In this document: positions 9,255 to 21,330 of the stretch, in pieces
How the letters are laid out: each line of letters begins with the position of its first letter
How positions within the stretch are numbered: position 1 is the stretch's first letter
NCBI RefSeq assembly: GCF_001625305.1
Contig: NW_017802691.1
Coordinates: 16,818 to 80,817, forward strand
DNA: 64,000 nucleotides
Direction: 5' to 3'
Origin: Branchiostoma belcheri
Lineage: Eukaryota; Chordata; Leptocardii; Amphioxiformes; Branchiostomatidae
Notes under the pieces: generated by a model
The model's database searches: none
Seen by the model: the letters and a program-made list of their open reading frames with translations, nothing else
What the model was told of the DNA's origin: nothing
Made by a program: the position numbers and the translations under genes

Positions 9255-10780
9255 GAGGCACTAACATCCAACAAACCCACCTAACTAAGCTGAACAAGCC
9301 TCCACTGAGCCAGAGGCACAGTCCCCGAAGTCTGGGTTTCCAAGAGGCTTGACAGCTTTCAAAGATAACCTACGTAACTAACACACCCCGAGTAAGCTGG
9401 ATGTTGTGCCATTCCCAATTCTATTTTCAAGGACAGACTGTGTTTTCTATAAGTGTTTCTGGCTGCTGAAATGTTTATCCTGATGAAGACTTCAGTTCAG
9501 GTACCACCAGACCCATGTTCCTGGCTGACACGTCTGTCTTGCCAATCCTCTCTGGGATGACCTATACAAAATAAGAAATAATCTTGTACGGAAATGTATT
9601 TTACATGCAAATTACATCAACATGTGAAAGAAGGCATATTTAACCATGTGCATAGTACCTAGTAGCGAGATGTACACATACTACATTCAGTACAATACAT
9701 TCTGATAGAACTCCAGTACATGCTTGTTGAATCTAAAAAACCTCCACACTGTTGAAGTGTAAAGCAGCTGTCCTACAGACCCCTTGTGGTCTAGCTAGTA
9801 TATTAACAATAGGCAGCATATATCAGAATGCAAATGTCCGATTAACTAGTAGCTGGATTCTGGGCTCACTGAGAGTGAGATACTTTGTGTTCAGTGTGTT
9901 ATGGGTTTCGCACCCAGGCTTATGTCCATTACACAGGTTTATTTTCAATCTCATTATAACGACGAATTTAATCCATATAGAAATCTGTGCATATTGGCGG
10001 CCAAGCTGTACACGTTACTTCCCTGGTTGTTTGTGTTCACTATGAATAATTCATTGATTCAGTAAACACAAAGAACACAACCAAATGCAGTACAAACTGG
10101 CGTGTACGCGCACTAAAATATTCCATAAATACATTACAGGCACATTGCCCAGTACAGAAAGCAACAAAGGCTACTTTGCAAGCATAAATTAGCGAGAATT
10201 TCGATAAAAACTATGGCTTTCATTTCCAGTACATGCGTTTACCACGCCACGAATTATCCCTCGATCTGAACGCCAAAAATGACCCTTACGAGAAAGACGG
10301 CCCTCAATAGTAACAACTACAAGCCTAAACACACTCTGAAGTAGCTATTCTGTACGACAACTGCATGTTTTCGACAAAAAAAATCCTCAGAGAAACAAAG
10401 ACAAGCAAATCCAACCTCACCTCACAAAGGCCGCCCTGCACTGACGCTACACTCTGCAGACGATCACAGCATACCAATACATGTAATATCCATCCGCTCC
10501 GACATCTGGAAGGTCACATCGTAACAAATAAAGCGCAAAAATATCCTCTGTCAGCCCAAACCTTAGAGTCTTCATACCAGTATGTGTTAATTGTCAAATT
10601 AACTACATATTTGACATATTTGTTACTACAAACGTGTCCTGTTTGTCGCGCACTACTTTATGGCGGCAAATGGATACATTCTGTCTGGATGGAGATATTC
10701 GGTGGAGCTTACCAAAGCCTGGAGGCTTCTTAGGGGTTTTACAAAGCACCGTTCTATACAGCATTGTCGAGCATACCTTA
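9255..10780 (+). repeat. left arm of a 19.4-kb inverted repeat pair
   Basis: This segment of about 1.5 kb is homologous, in reverse complement, to 27,130-28,650. Matching blocks occur in the same order and at nearly the same spacing: the outer block (CCAAGAGGCTTGACAGC at about 9,340), a middle block (TTCAGTAAACACAA at about 10,060) and the inner blocks (CATCCGCTCCGACATCTGG at about 10,493; GGCTTCTTAGGGGTTT at about 10,726). I estimate 70-85% identity in the aligned blocks. Short frames inside it have no family match. Arms this long suggest either terminal repeats of a large transposon or two opposed copies of one unknown element. Confidence 0.7.
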
Positions 10781-11450
10781 TATACTACACATCAACCCTC
10801 CACGAATATTTCTTTAAAAATTCACAATGCGAAACATTCCATAAAAAAACAAGGCCGATCCGAATCGCGGACTCAAACTGAAATAAACGTTTTAATTGTA
10901 CATAGAATTAAAACGGCAAATTATGCTCTACGCAAAATGCGCTAATTACGCTGTACGTTGAATTGCGCAGAATTAAATCGGCCGAATACGGCGGGAAAAG
11001 GGCATGCGGCTCCTCATCAAATTATCATTAGGTTTATCCATTTTACTGTGCTAGATTATGGCACATCAAACATCTCTCTTACACTAGACCTATGATTTCG
11101 TCATCAAATGAGCATAAATAATGAATATCTAATTCTAAAATAATATATGACTTACTTACTTGACTTAAGTCGGGTGCCACTCTTCCTCTGCCACCCGAAC
11201 CACAATGGCTGCCCAGTTGTCTCTGGGCAGTCATTAATCATAATTAATGTTAGAAAGGAAGTGTAATTAAATACAAAACCCAGAAAATTTTAATGTTTAA
11301 ACCAAAATTGTCTAAAAACCGCCTGTCACAAACCCGTTGACATGGCAACACGAAAATCTATTAACTTATCGATATATCATAGGAAAAGCGCCGTTCTAGC
11401 GCCAGACGTTTAAGCGCTATCTGAGATGCGGAATAAAAGGTTCATACCAA
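10781..11450. other. repeat-derived sequence without gene
   Basis: The stretch includes ACGCTGTACGTTGAATT (about 10,947), a word family that recurs near 25,201-25,280, and a degenerate dispersed repeat at 11,160-11,240. No reading frame with family resemblance was found. Confidence 0.4.
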
Positions 11451-11529
11451 GAACTTGCTCTGCCACTGATTCTGGGGAAGAAGCCATTCAACATGCCCAG
11501 AAAAGCAGACAAAATTGCTTTGATAAATA

Positions 11530-11847
11530 ATGCAAAAGAACAAACTCTCAAAGAGTAGACTGGTCAAGAACGAAGTCGCAATTAAATGTGACGAAAAACC
11601 ATGTAATACCAGAGACTTCCAATGTTTGTTCAAAAAATACTCTAATCATATTAAAGCCCATCACAAGAATAAACAAATCGCTCTGATGTGCTTATCATCA
11701 ACTTGTACTCACCTAAGCAAGTCCCCCTCGGAGTGGGCTTCTCATATATGTATTCAGCATCCAAAAGAAGTCCTGCGTACACGACTTGCAGGATTAGAGG
11801 TCAGCAAAGGGTGGTTATACTGGCTACACAGATACAAGTACAGATAG
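11530..11847 (+). pseudogene. C2H2-containing frame, possible LINE ORF1 relic
   Basis: The 105-aa frame is basic at the N-terminus and contains CLSSTC...WASHICIQH, a CX4C...HX4H arrangement that could bind zinc. It lies about 440 bp upstream of an L1/Tx1-type endonuclease in the same orientation, so it may be a shortened ORF1 of that LINE. No RRM or other typical L1 ORF1 domain is visible. Independent origin is equally possible. Confidence 0.3.
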
Positions 11848-12284
11848 GATGGTGTGTGTGAGGGAGGGGAAGAAGAACGGTAGACCAACGAAGACAGGGA
11901 GCACATCAGTGTTCTGGCAAAAGGTAGCATCAGTTCTGCAGGTTTTGTTACACCAAAGGCGTGGTTCATCTAAACCTTCTTCCTCGTTGGTTTCTTTAAT
12001 CAGGAAAGGCTACTTCGATGTAGTCTCACCTTACTTCTTTGTAGTTTTCTTATGACTTTACGGCCTGAAGGGCGATCATCTCTCGAGCTACTGCAGCCTT
12101 TGAGGAGGATAGGAGGCAGCGTCTTCATGCTGCAAGAGTCAGACGGCACAACGCAGGAACGTCAGCAGTTCTGACGCAAGATCACAAAGTGTGGACGGCT
12201 CTGTGCCTCAGGCTTCGGACTAAGAAGCCACATGAGGTCTCATCCCCCGTGATTGAGCATACTGACCGTCATCTTCGGCGACTC

Positions 12285-13838
12285 GCGAAGGACTACCAAG
12301 ACAAATCATTACTTTAAATGTCAATGGAATAAGAGATGACACCATAAGAAAAGGAATATTCAGGTATATGAAAGATCAGGAGGCAGTTATAATTTGTTTA
12401 CAGGAATGCCATGTTGATAGTAGTATTGAACAACAAAAATGGACCACACAGTGGGGGGGGGGGAGCGCAATTTGGAATCCAGGAAAGTCTAGTTGGTGCG
12501 CTGGTGTCGGTGTGTTACTTTCGCCCAATACAGAATGGCACTATGATTGTGTTGGTAAGGACCAGAATGGAAGGATAATAACTTGCACCATTATTAAGGG
12601 AAGGAAAAGGTTTAAACAGTGCAACAAAATATAAAATGCACCCGTTCGAGGAGCGGAACGGAAAGAACTTCCTGTATATCTGCACTTATATCTGCACGGT
12701 ACCGGTAGTAACGGCTCCGACTTAATAATATGTGGTGACTTCAACTTTGTTGAAAACCAGACTTTCGATAAATCAGGAGGGAATCCTTTGACGGGTGCTA
12801 TAGGTAAAGAGGAAATTGAATCCTTATGTCAACAGTATGTATTTGGAGAATGAACGTCTCCATTCTTGATGATCGTACTTGCCGACACGAGTATGAAGAA
12901 GCATTTCAATTTTGGTGCCTTTTAAAACCATACTTTGTAAATGAAAGAGAATGGTGGGATATAATCAAACTGAAATATAAGAGACTGATCATTAAACACT
13001 CTTGTAGAATAGCACAAGAAAGAAGGCAACTGAAGGATGACTTAACAAAACAAATTGAAGACCTTACACTTAGTTTAGCGATGCCCAATGCATCATTGGC
13101 ACCAACAACGGCCACGATGGATTTGGCACGAGCCAAGAAAAAGATGAACATACATGTACTAAAAAAAGAATAAGACGGGGTCAGAATAAGGTCAAGAATC
13201 CAATGGATAGAAAAGGGGGGAGAAACCAACTGCTTTCTTTCTAAATAAGAAAATTAAAAGAGGTAAAAAGAAAGTAATAGAACAAATAAAAAAGAAAGAT
13301 GGTAACATAGTGAAAACCCAAGAAGAGGTCTTGGGTGTGTTCAAAGAATTTTATACTGCTTTATTTTCTGAGGAAATAATGAACATGGAATATTCGAATG
13401 TCAAGACAAACTTTTGGATCAAATTGATAATATGTTACCCACCGAAATAATGGAATCACTTGCTAGTAAAGAGTATTTAAATGTCTTGAAGGGTTTAAGA
13501 AATAATAAGACTCCAGGGGAAGATGGATTGTCTACACAATTCTACATTAATTAGTGGCCTAAAATAGGTGAACATCCTGCCCAGGTTCTAAATGAAGGGT
13601 TGGAAAAGAGGCTATTGTCAACATCTCAAAGTGGAGGTGTAACAACGTTGATTACTAAGCCTGCAGACCATTTAGAAGTCAGGAATAAAAGACCTATCTC
13701 ATTGTTAAATGTAGATTATAAAATTCTCTCAAAGGCATTGACTAATCGTTTAAAACATGTTTTGAAATATGTAATACATAAGGATCAAACTTGTTCGGTA
13801 TCAGGAAGGAAAATTGCTGACAATAATGCTTTAACGGT
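12285..13838 (+). mobile_element. L1/Tx1-clade LINE ORF2 remnant
   Basis: The plus strand first encodes an L1-type endonuclease (LNVNGIRDDTIRKGIF at about 12,318; CLQECHVD with the catalytic Glu; later IICGDFNFVEN at about 12,729). After an internal deletion near 12,840 come the connector region and the start of the reverse transcriptase (NNKTPGEDGLSTQFY, RPISLLNVDYKILSKALTNR, and the Q-C-GR-I segment at about 13,785-13,820). The YxDD block is absent: the element ends abruptly at about 13,838. Several in-frame stops and frame changes lie between 12,620 and 13,600, so it is inactive and moderately old. Confidence 0.8.
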
Positions 13839-14534
13839 GCACACACCAATTCTTCCGCGACAGGGGTCCACTGTAGTGCCCGGAAAAAAAGTGACGAAGG
13901 GGTTCCGGTGGTTCATGTTTGAGTTTACATTTCTCATAATCTGCTGCAAAATGGGATTAACTACTAACATGGCTGGAAAGTGTAAGAAGTGGCGTGTTTT
14001 GGGTGAAAATTGATTTCGGGCCCGAGGCTTACTTCCGGGTGTCCTTCCGCCCTGAGCGCGGTGCTTCGGTTTGACCTAGTTTTGCCTTGTATGCGTTCTG
14101 GGGGTGCTGTAGCTATGCCTCGCGCGACGCGCTATTGTGATAATCTCAGTGTTAGGATTTTCTTTATACTTTTCTTAATAATACATAAGGGTTTTCTCTT
14201 TCCGACCATATAAGTCATATCGGTGGCTAAAATCTGGGTGATGGGTTTCATTCCACGTGAAAATGGCCAATTTTTGGCATCATTTTTCATCAAAAAATTC
14301 TTTTTCCCCCTAAAATTTACTAAAATGTGAGAGGGGAAAGAAATTGAAATTCTATTGTTCTCGTAGCTAGAGGGATATCCTTCATTTAAAAACAGAGTGT
14401 TTTGGCTTAAGAGGTATTTCCTGAAAGAGACGGTCGCTAGAGTTGAGGGTATGCAGAATCGAATTGAGACCCAAAATAAACTGGGGTGTGCCCCCTTATA
14501 TTGCAAAATTTCTGTCAATGGCCATTTATCTGAC
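13839..14534. other. unidentified repeat-like sequence
   Basis: This 700-bp block separates the L1-like LINE from a minisatellite. It begins with a GC-rich part (to about 14,130) and then turns AT-rich. No reading frame makes biological sense, and neither end has a visible inverted or direct repeat. It may be the 3' part of an unrecognised element. Confidence 0.3.
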
Positions 14535-14656
14535 CAAATGCGGGGCATGTTTATTTATTTATTGTTTGACTCAGGCAAAGCCCATATACAACGTTGACAA
14601 CACAAAATACATAAATTTAAAAATACGGTGTCTGGGATAAAAGAAACGGGGCCTAT

Positions 14657-16420
14657 TTAAGGTCTGCATACCAGCTGGCAGTACCTACGCCAGAACTGAC
14701 TTCTGGGGAAGGCATCAGAGCGTAAGAGCAAACTGATGATGCCGTTACCGGACGTCAGGAGGCGAGCCGCAAAAGAGTGCGTCAGCTTTCGCCTCCTGGC
14801 GTCGAAGGTGTCGACACCCAACTGGGCAAAGAACAAGCTGTTACTGGTGAAGCGAGGCTGAGACATAATGATTTTGAAAGCATCATGGTAAGCAACCCGC
14901 AGCCTCTGCAACACACCTGCGCTATGATTGTTCCATAGTTGTACGCAGTACATGGGGGAACAATGTGCTACAAAGAGTATACGCTTAACTTCAGCGGAAC
15001 AGTTGCCGAAAGTTCGGATTAAAGAGTTCGCTTTTGTGTACAGCTGGCGGGTTTGATTACGGATGGAATCGTCGTCGGAAAGGTCCGGTGTAATTTGGTA
15101 GCCAAGGTAAGTGACCGAAAGCACATAGGGCAGTGGTGTGCCGTACAGTTTCACAGATGGTGGCGTACTACATGTAGGCAAGCGGCTTCGGTGACAGGGG
15201 AAAAACATACAGTTCGTCTTCCTGTCACAGAAGGTCATATCATTTTCGGCACCAAAAGTCTCACATACATGAATAAGTTTCTGTAGCGCCTTCGCCGAGG
15301 GACATATCAGGCAAAAGTCGTCGGCATACAAAAGGTGATTTACAGGGACTCTGCCAATAAAGCAACCCACATTGGCAGCGTTTAACTTAACGGTAAGGCT
15401 CGTAACGTATGCATTAAATAGTAGAGGGGAAAGTAGACTCCCCTGGGGAACACCGTTGCCGAAGCAAAAGCTATCCGGAACGGAAGATCCCCAACGCACC
15501 CTGAGGGATAACATTTGAAACCAGTAAACTATAATACGTACTAAATAGACGGGTACATTTCTATCAAGTAATTTCTTATACAGAGTAAAATGATTAACTC
15601 GGTCAAATGCCTTAGAGGCGTCAAGAAAGCAAACAAATACAGAAGAACCTCGGCTTTTGAAGTAAGAGATTATCTCTTTGAGTGCGAAAATACACATGTC
15701 TGTCCCATGGTGTTTTTTAAAACCGAATTGATTCGCCGGAGATAATAAGTGCTTCTCCAGGCGACTGAGGAGAAGGGATTCAAATAATTTGAAAATGGGG
15801 CTGGAGATTGCAATGGGGCGATAATTATTCTTAAGTGAAGGATTCAGGTTTTGTTTCTTGATTATCGGAATGAGAATTACTCTTAACAAGATCGGGGGGA
15901 CATGGCCGTGCACTAACATAGCAGAAAACAAAAGCGAGAGCAGAATCGTAAGCCGAGGTCCCGCATGCTTCAGATGCTCAGCTGAAAGACCGTCAGAATC
16001 ACAGGCCTTCCCGTTCTGGAGCCTGTTGATTGCTGCGAATACCTCAGGTGCGGGTGCCGACATTCCCGGGTCATAGCTGATATCTGAGTGAATTATGTCA
16101 TCTACGGATTGTTTACAATCGTTGGGAGCAACAGAGTTCAACAGAGAGTCGTAGTGACGCCTCCACATGCTAGTGATATCAGCCGTACCAGTGTGGCCGT
16201 CAATGTTACAGGGGAGGTTAGGCTTGGTGCCATTTTGAGACCGTAGCGTAGACCAGAAGCCTACTTGACCCCCTTTATGCAAACCAGAGGCGAGCGCATC
16301 TGCCCTGTGTAGAGCCTCCGCGCGTCGACACTCTCTTAAAGCAAGTTTAAATTTTGCCCGAGTTGATCTCATAAGGTTCCAAATGGCCCCATGCCTCGGT
16401 CGATTGAATTCTCGCCACAT
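14657..16420 (-). pseudogene. LINE ORF2 C-terminal part: reverse transcriptase
   Basis: The 587-codon frame holds the full reverse transcriptase. It has the KACDSDGLSAEHLK block, NNYRPIAISSPIFKLFE, the QFGFKKHHGTD block, CFLDASKAFDRVNH (catalytic Asp), GVPQGSLLSPLLFN and HLLYADDFCLIC (YADD). A thumb and C-terminal domain follow to the stop at 14,657. All catalytic blocks are present. It is separated from the endonuclease by one frameshift close to 16,490, and the two frames overlap at 16,347-16,420. Confidence 0.85.
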
Positions 16421-16424
16421 AGAA

Positions 16425-17241
16425 AATGCATCTCGAGCAGCAGAATGGTACTCTTTGACGACGGAATTCCAACCAGGTATCGCGTGGGAGGTGCCACATT
16501 TTCCTGTGGGGAGGGATGTCGTAGCTGCACTTTTTAAGAGCTCCGACTATAGCAGAGGTAAAGTTATCAAGAGAAGTTCTGTGGTCATTGTTCTTACAAT
16601 TAGGATTTTGACACAAAAGAGCATTGTTTGGCAAATGGATTTCAGATAAGAGGGCATCGGCACAAATTTGATACCGTGCCAGGTCAGAGGGGGATGCACG
16701 TTCCCAGTTAAATCTCTTTGGCGGTGGAATTCCGTCACCAGCTGTGTTTGTAAACACAGGGACCGATGTCCGGTCAAATGAAACCCAGAGAGGAAAATGA
16801 TCGGATGAGACAAAATCATACAGAACACAAATTTCTGAGATACTCGCAGACATGGTATCGGAGCAGACGCAATGATCAAGCCACGACGTCGACCCGTGAG
16901 CTTCGCTAAGGTACGTAAAAGTATCCTCAGGGAGAAGGTCGATGTCGCTTACATGGAAGTTATTATCATGACAAAAATTGTGCAACAGAGGGGAGAATAT
17001 ACCGTCTGGGCGCGTATTAAAGTCTCCCATGATACAGACATTAGTCACATTGGTCTGCTGTATTATAGACTCGATTTTACCTAATTTGTCAATGAAAATA
17101 TCCATGTTACAAGTAGATTCTACTGGTAAATACACACAAAACAAAAGAAGTTCAAAGCTCGCATCATTATTGATTCGTAAGGCTAAGATTCGATCATCAT
17201 CGTCACTCACGATACTCACGGTTACCCCAAGAGACTTCCGC
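16425..17241 (-). pseudogene. LINE ORF2 N-terminal part: endonuclease C-half
   Basis: The frame shows the second half of an APE endonuclease: CVYLPVES, then VCIMGDFNTRP, SWLDHCVCSD (the D-H block) and SSDHFPLWV (catalytic SDHFP). The first endonuclease blocks are missing because of 5' truncation. The annotated upstream Met and about 30 residues come from the flanking minisatellite and are not LINE protein. Confidence 0.82.
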
Positions 17242-17660
17242 CATGTGTTATACGCGGGGCGTATGGTAATTTGACACTCATGTGGGGCATGTGTTATACG
17301 CGGGGCGTATGATAATTTAACACTCATGCGGGGCATGTGTTATACGCGGGGCGTATGAGAGAATTTGACACGCATGCGAGACATGTGTTATACGCGGGCG
17401 TAGTGATAATTTGACACTCATGCGGGGCATGTGTTATACGCGGGCGTATGATAATTTGACACTCATGCGGGGCATGTGTTACACGCGGGGCGTATGATAA
17501 TTTGACACTCATGCGGGGCATGTGTTATAGTCAGACGCGGGGCGTATGATAATTTGACACTCATGCGGGGCATGTGTTATACGCGGGGCGTATGATAATT
17601 TGACACTCATGCGGGGTGTATGATGGAGAGCATGCGGGGCGTGGTGTATGGCCGGTTTAG
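17242..17660. repeat. 46-bp minisatellite (GCGGGGCATGTGTTATACGC)
   Basis: About nine copies of a unit containing CATGTGTTATACGCGGGGCG and ATAATTTGACACTCATGCGG occur in direct repeat, with small insertions near 17,530. A stub of the same repeat (ATGCGGGGCATGT, 14,538-14,550) lies on the far side of the LINE, showing that the LINE split the array. The array makes long open frames on the minus strand by chance. Confidence 0.9.
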
Positions 17661-17716
17661 AAGTGGGGCGAATGCAAAAATGTGATTTTGGAATCGGAAC
17701 ACGCGGGGCGTATAAT

Positions 17717-18410
17717 TCAAGATGAGCATATGGGAGACGAAGTACTCGAAGTCAATGCACATGGTAAAGAAGGATTGGTGTTTTGTTTTTCGCATGCATT
17801 AGGAGTTGATGACGTTGAGGAAGGAATTAGAGGAGATGAAGGAGACGGTGAGCAGAATACAGAAGGGGAGGACCACGGCGGAGTTACAGGACGAAGTTGT
17901 CCAATACGTGCGAAGGGCGTGGGCAGCGTTTGATCCACAACGGGCAGTGTCACTACTCCAGACGCTGGTGACGCAGGCCAGAAGTGAGAATCATCAAAAG
18001 GCACGGGAATTTACCTTAATGTCGGAGCAGCTTACACCGCACGCGAAACAATTATAGTGAAATAATTTAAGAGAAATAATTACTAGTATCTTATTTACAA
18101 ATGAGACAATGTGTGTGGCACAGACCTCAAAGGCAGCATAGCTATAAGCACTTTAGTCACAGTTGGATAAACAGATCTCTAAAGATATTGCTGCCTTTGC
18201 AAAGTTGCATGCAAAGTCGAATACAGGGCCCTCCGCGTATAGAGGAAGGCGCCACACGGGGACTACCCAGTTCCAGCGTCCACAGCCATACTACCAACCG
18301 CGCCGTGGCAGAGGCCGTGGTAGAGGAGGGCCGCGCCCAGAGGATAAATGTTTCAGTTGTAACGGAAAAGGACACTGGGCTAGGGACTGCCCAGAATGCA
18401 AAAAATGATT
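17717..18410 (+). mobile_element. fossil gag-like piece with zinc knuckle (DIRS-like)
   Basis: A helical, charged segment (17,806-18,056) is followed by an Arg/Gly-rich stretch and one CCHC zinc knuckle (CFSCNGKGHWARDC) ending at about 18,405. This layout is typical of gag proteins of retroelements; the neighbouring pol pieces point to the DIRS (tyrosine-recombinase) order, though LTR kin cannot be excluded. No terminal repeats were identified. The copy is a broken fossil with a small number of breaks, and no complete element is present. Confidence 0.55.
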
Positions 18411-18499
18411 TGAATGAAGAATTGAAAATGATAAGATTGTATGAATATTGACATATACTTCTCAATTCATCGATAGGAGGCAAACCCGGAATACTGTGT

Positions 18500-18655
18500 T
18501 CGCTTGTTTTAACGGATTTATAGTAAGGCCTTTGACCGTGTGAGCCACAACATTGCAATCTTACGACTTCTTGAACTTGGAATGCGCCCTTCGGTAACTG
18601 CGTGGATTGAAAACTATTTTGTATACCGTTAACGCTGGCAAGTTTTTGTTAACGT
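18500..18655 (+). mobile_element. short LINE reverse-transcriptase relic
   Basis: With small frame changes the plus strand shows the words SKAFDRVSH, ILRLLELGMRPSV and AWIENYF, the conserved palm segment of CR1-type reverse transcriptases. Only about 50 residues survive and no flanking LINE sequence is recognisable. Confidence 0.6.
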
Positions 18656-19880
18656 CATAATTTATGATGGATAATCGTATTACAAAGAGTGTGTAAGCCT
18701 GATTTGTGGATAGGGAATGATTAATGGTAATGTTAAACCTTGTGGTTGATCGGTTTGGTGGTTCTTGAGATATTTATTTTGTTGTTTTCTCATTGGTTGT
18801 TTTCGTTTAATTTTGACGATTATTTTGGTGTTACACCATTGCTAATGACAATATGTGTTACATCAGTGCATAGGATAAAGGACTATTGTTGGATAGAGGC
18901 GGTATTATTGCTCAGTTTGTTGATGAAGGAATGTTTGTACTCTTAACCATTTGGAAAACCATGATGTTGGATGAATTTATTTATTGAGCATGTAGCAAAA
19001 ATGATGTAGTCAACCCAAGGGGCATGGAGTTATGCATGCGTGCATATGTGATAAATTGTGATGGTGTTTGTCAAAGTAAAGTACACGGTTGGGTTTCAGA
19101 GTGACTTGTGGACTTCATTTTTTGAATAAATGATAACATAATGGTCGTGCGATAAAGGATATTTAGACATATGCAGTAAATCTGTATCAGGTTACCGGTA
19201 CTAGTGACGTGTGTCTGAATAAAGGACAAAATGTATAGTATTTAGACTACGGTTGACATATGAGCTTTTAACTCCATGGGTTGAACAACAAAACAAGAGA
19301 TTCCTCATTCGGAGCCCAGGAGACCAGCCAGGACAGAGGCTTACTTCGCTACCGTACGTTTGTACCTCCACGTGCTTTTGGCGGCTACCCCGGCACCTCC
19401 AACCAAGGAACTATTACTTAAACAGGGAATTAATGGCTGCTAAAGATGTTGCCTCAACTATACAAATGTAGCCATAATGTGTAGGGGATATTATGAAAGG
19501 AACCTTGTATTGAAATTTGAGTGGGTTAGCAGATTATACACATGTGGTAAGACACCCTTTTCTGTGTTACAGGGACAATTTCACTTCGTCCCAAAATTGT
19601 TAAACTGCGAGGGAAGACACCCAGTAGATCACCAAGGCGCCGACATGCTGCTAGTAAGTGTAAGTTTCGGCAGGAGCTCGTGAGGTATATCAACGAGTCT
19701 AATTGATTAACCATGATGTAATTGTAAATAATAGATGTTAGCCTTTATGTAGTTTGTGTGAATGTTTGTTTACTGTGAAAATGAATAAAAAATAATAAAA
19801 AGTAAAATAATAGTAAAAAAGAACGACAAAGATAGTTGTATTGATGCAGCTAACGCTGCTATTTACATATAATGTCAGGT
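18656..19880. other. no intact gene; decayed element sequence
   Basis: The stretch is AT-rich with scattered short frames. A basic segment near 19,590-19,690 (RGKTPSRSPRRRH in one frame) could be the end of an element protein. Nothing with recognisable family blocks was seen, and no terminal repeats could be defined. Confidence 0.3.
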
Positions 19881-20380
19881 CTTGATCAGGTTAGGCTACT
19901 TTCTGGGTCTTAAGAAGTCAGTTGTCATCCCCCACAGTATATCATACACTTGGGTTATGAGTGTGTGTTTTTTGCAGATAAAAAGCAAAACTTTACCGGA
20001 CTACTGGAAGACGTTCTGGCCCAAGAGCATGTTTCCATCAAAACACTGCAGAAATGGGCAGTTAAGTGTGTTTCGTTTCAATTAGTGGTACCTGCAGCTA
20101 AGCTGTTTGCTAGACAAGCACATACATAGAGCGATCGCACATGCGATGCAATTACTGAGATTGAGGAGTGGAGATTTCAGGGTAAGTGGGAAGGTTGTAT
20201 GCCATGGCGGGATGAGAGGCATGTTACGCTTACAATGTCCTCGGACGCTTCGGACCTAAAATGGGGAGTGGTCCTAGACTTGCCGGATAGTAGGTGGGTC
20301 ACATACTCCGACTACTGGGGTGAACAAGATAAGGGTGTTACACATCAACATCAAGGAGGCTAAGGCGCTAGCATATGCCA
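19880..20380 (+). mobile_element. fossil DIRS-like pol piece (RT end and RNase H)
   Basis: Segments resemble the end of a DIRS-type reverse transcriptase (FLGLKKSVVIP, then a linker with LQKWA) followed by the RNase H start (LTMSSDASDLKWGVVLD) and a later SDYW block. This order is shared by DIRS/Ngaro-type retroelements. It is a broken fossil with several breaks and no terminal repeats seen. Its age is moderate, judging from the retained motifs. Confidence 0.55.
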
Positions 20381-20400
20381 TTAGGGCGGTCAAGACAAGG

Positions 20401-20819
20401 GTGGCTAATGCAAGAGTCCTTGATGCTGCAACCATGGCGGCGCTACTGAGGGCGTTGGCGGAGGCTGTAGTCAAGACAGGACACACAAACGCTACCAAGT
20501 GGTCTTACGCGGCGAGTGTGTTTGATCAGCAACTGGAGATAGGAGGACAAGGAGAGGATTTGCAGTCGCTGGTGACCGCTTTTATCGGCGATAAAGAGCA
20601 GGCTGCCGTCGCGGAGACTGTAGCAATGTGGAGAAAAGGGTGCGCCCACCAGTCGTCCACTGCAGCTCTAGGCGCAGGAAGGGGCTCCTGGCAGTCCCCA
20701 CCTCTCCAGTCGCAGCGGTCTTCTCCTTACCCAGTTTTTGGTTCGGTGGCGTGCGCAGCTAATCAGTGCAGGATCTGCAAGGGGTACGACCATTTCGCCC
20801 GGGTGTGCCCCTCGCGATA
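20401..20819 (+). mobile_element. fossil gag-like frame with zinc knuckle
   Basis: The open frame encodes a helical domain (AALLRALAEAVVKTGHTN), a Ser/Gln-rich linker and a terminal CCHC knuckle (CRICKGYDHFARVC) close to the stop. A related helical segment recurs at about 22,060-22,140, so at least two gag copies of one family lie here. It is treated as a DIRS-like retroelement fossil; no complete element can be delimited. Confidence 0.55.
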
Positions 20820-20856
20820 AGAGGCCGACCAGGCCCCCGTAGATCCGCTAGAAGAG

Positions 20857-21330
20857 GTAGATTCTTAAAACAAATGTTGCTAGCCCAACGCCAGGATGGA
20901 TCTAAAGACAATCTCAGGACCGGTTTATGGATTTTGTTGAAAAGCAGCAGTGTAAAATTCGTAGTTTTGATGCCTTTTGACAATGATATATACTTAAGGA
21001 AAATGAGTTATCTGTATACAGTGAGGGGTAGATTCTTTAAAAAAAGTTGTTGCTAGCCCGGCGCCAGGACGGATGTGATATGAAAACACTTCCAGGACCA
21101 ATTTGCGGACTTTGTTGTAAAGCAGATATTGACAAGGTTATATATTCAAAGAAAAATGAGTTATCCATAGAAAAGGAGGGGTAGATTTGAAAAAAAATTG
21201 TGCACTAGCCCAACATCAGGATGGATATGAAAACCGTCTCAGGACCAATTTGCGGACTTTGTTGTAAAGCAGTAGTGTAGACTTGGTGGATATGATGCCT
21301 TTTGACAAAAATGTATATTAAGCTGGACAG
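20857..21330. repeat. three tandem copies of a 150-172-bp unit
   Basis: Units begin GTAGATTC/TT at 20,857, 21,029 and 21,181. Each carries CTAGCCC..C..CCAGGA.GGAT, CAGGACC..TTT..GGA.TTTGTTG and AAAGCAG. The array starts 37 bp after the gag-like frame ends. It may be the untranslated repeat region of the fossil retroelement or an unrelated satellite. Confidence 0.85.

Larger units (their letters stand above)
14551..17241 (-). mobile_element. 5'-truncated APE-type LINE with (TAAA)n tail
   Basis: This LINE, read on the minus strand, runs from an endonuclease segment to its own 3' end. The tail reads CAATAAATAAATAAA at the low-coordinate side. It is flanked by CATGT on both sides (14,546-14,550 and 17,242-17,246), a plausible 5-bp target duplication. 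The flanks belong to one 46-bp minisatellite, so the element inserted into that array. The missing 5' end (start of the endonuclease and any ORF1) is the usual product of incomplete reverse transcription. One frameshift near 16,490 splits ORF2; otherwise it is nearly intact, so the insertion is recent. Clade: CR1/L2/Jockey group, not resolved further. Confidence 0.88.

Noticed and set aside
10365-10945. Three overlapping plus-strand frames of 73-122 codons
   Set aside because: They lie in the left inverted arm and the diverged right arm does not preserve them, so coding is unlikely.
17246-17521. Minus-strand frames with repeated MPRMSVKLSYAP words, including the apparent Met start of the LINE endonuclease frame
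   Set aside because: Translation of the 46-bp minisatellite flanking the 5'-truncated LINE.
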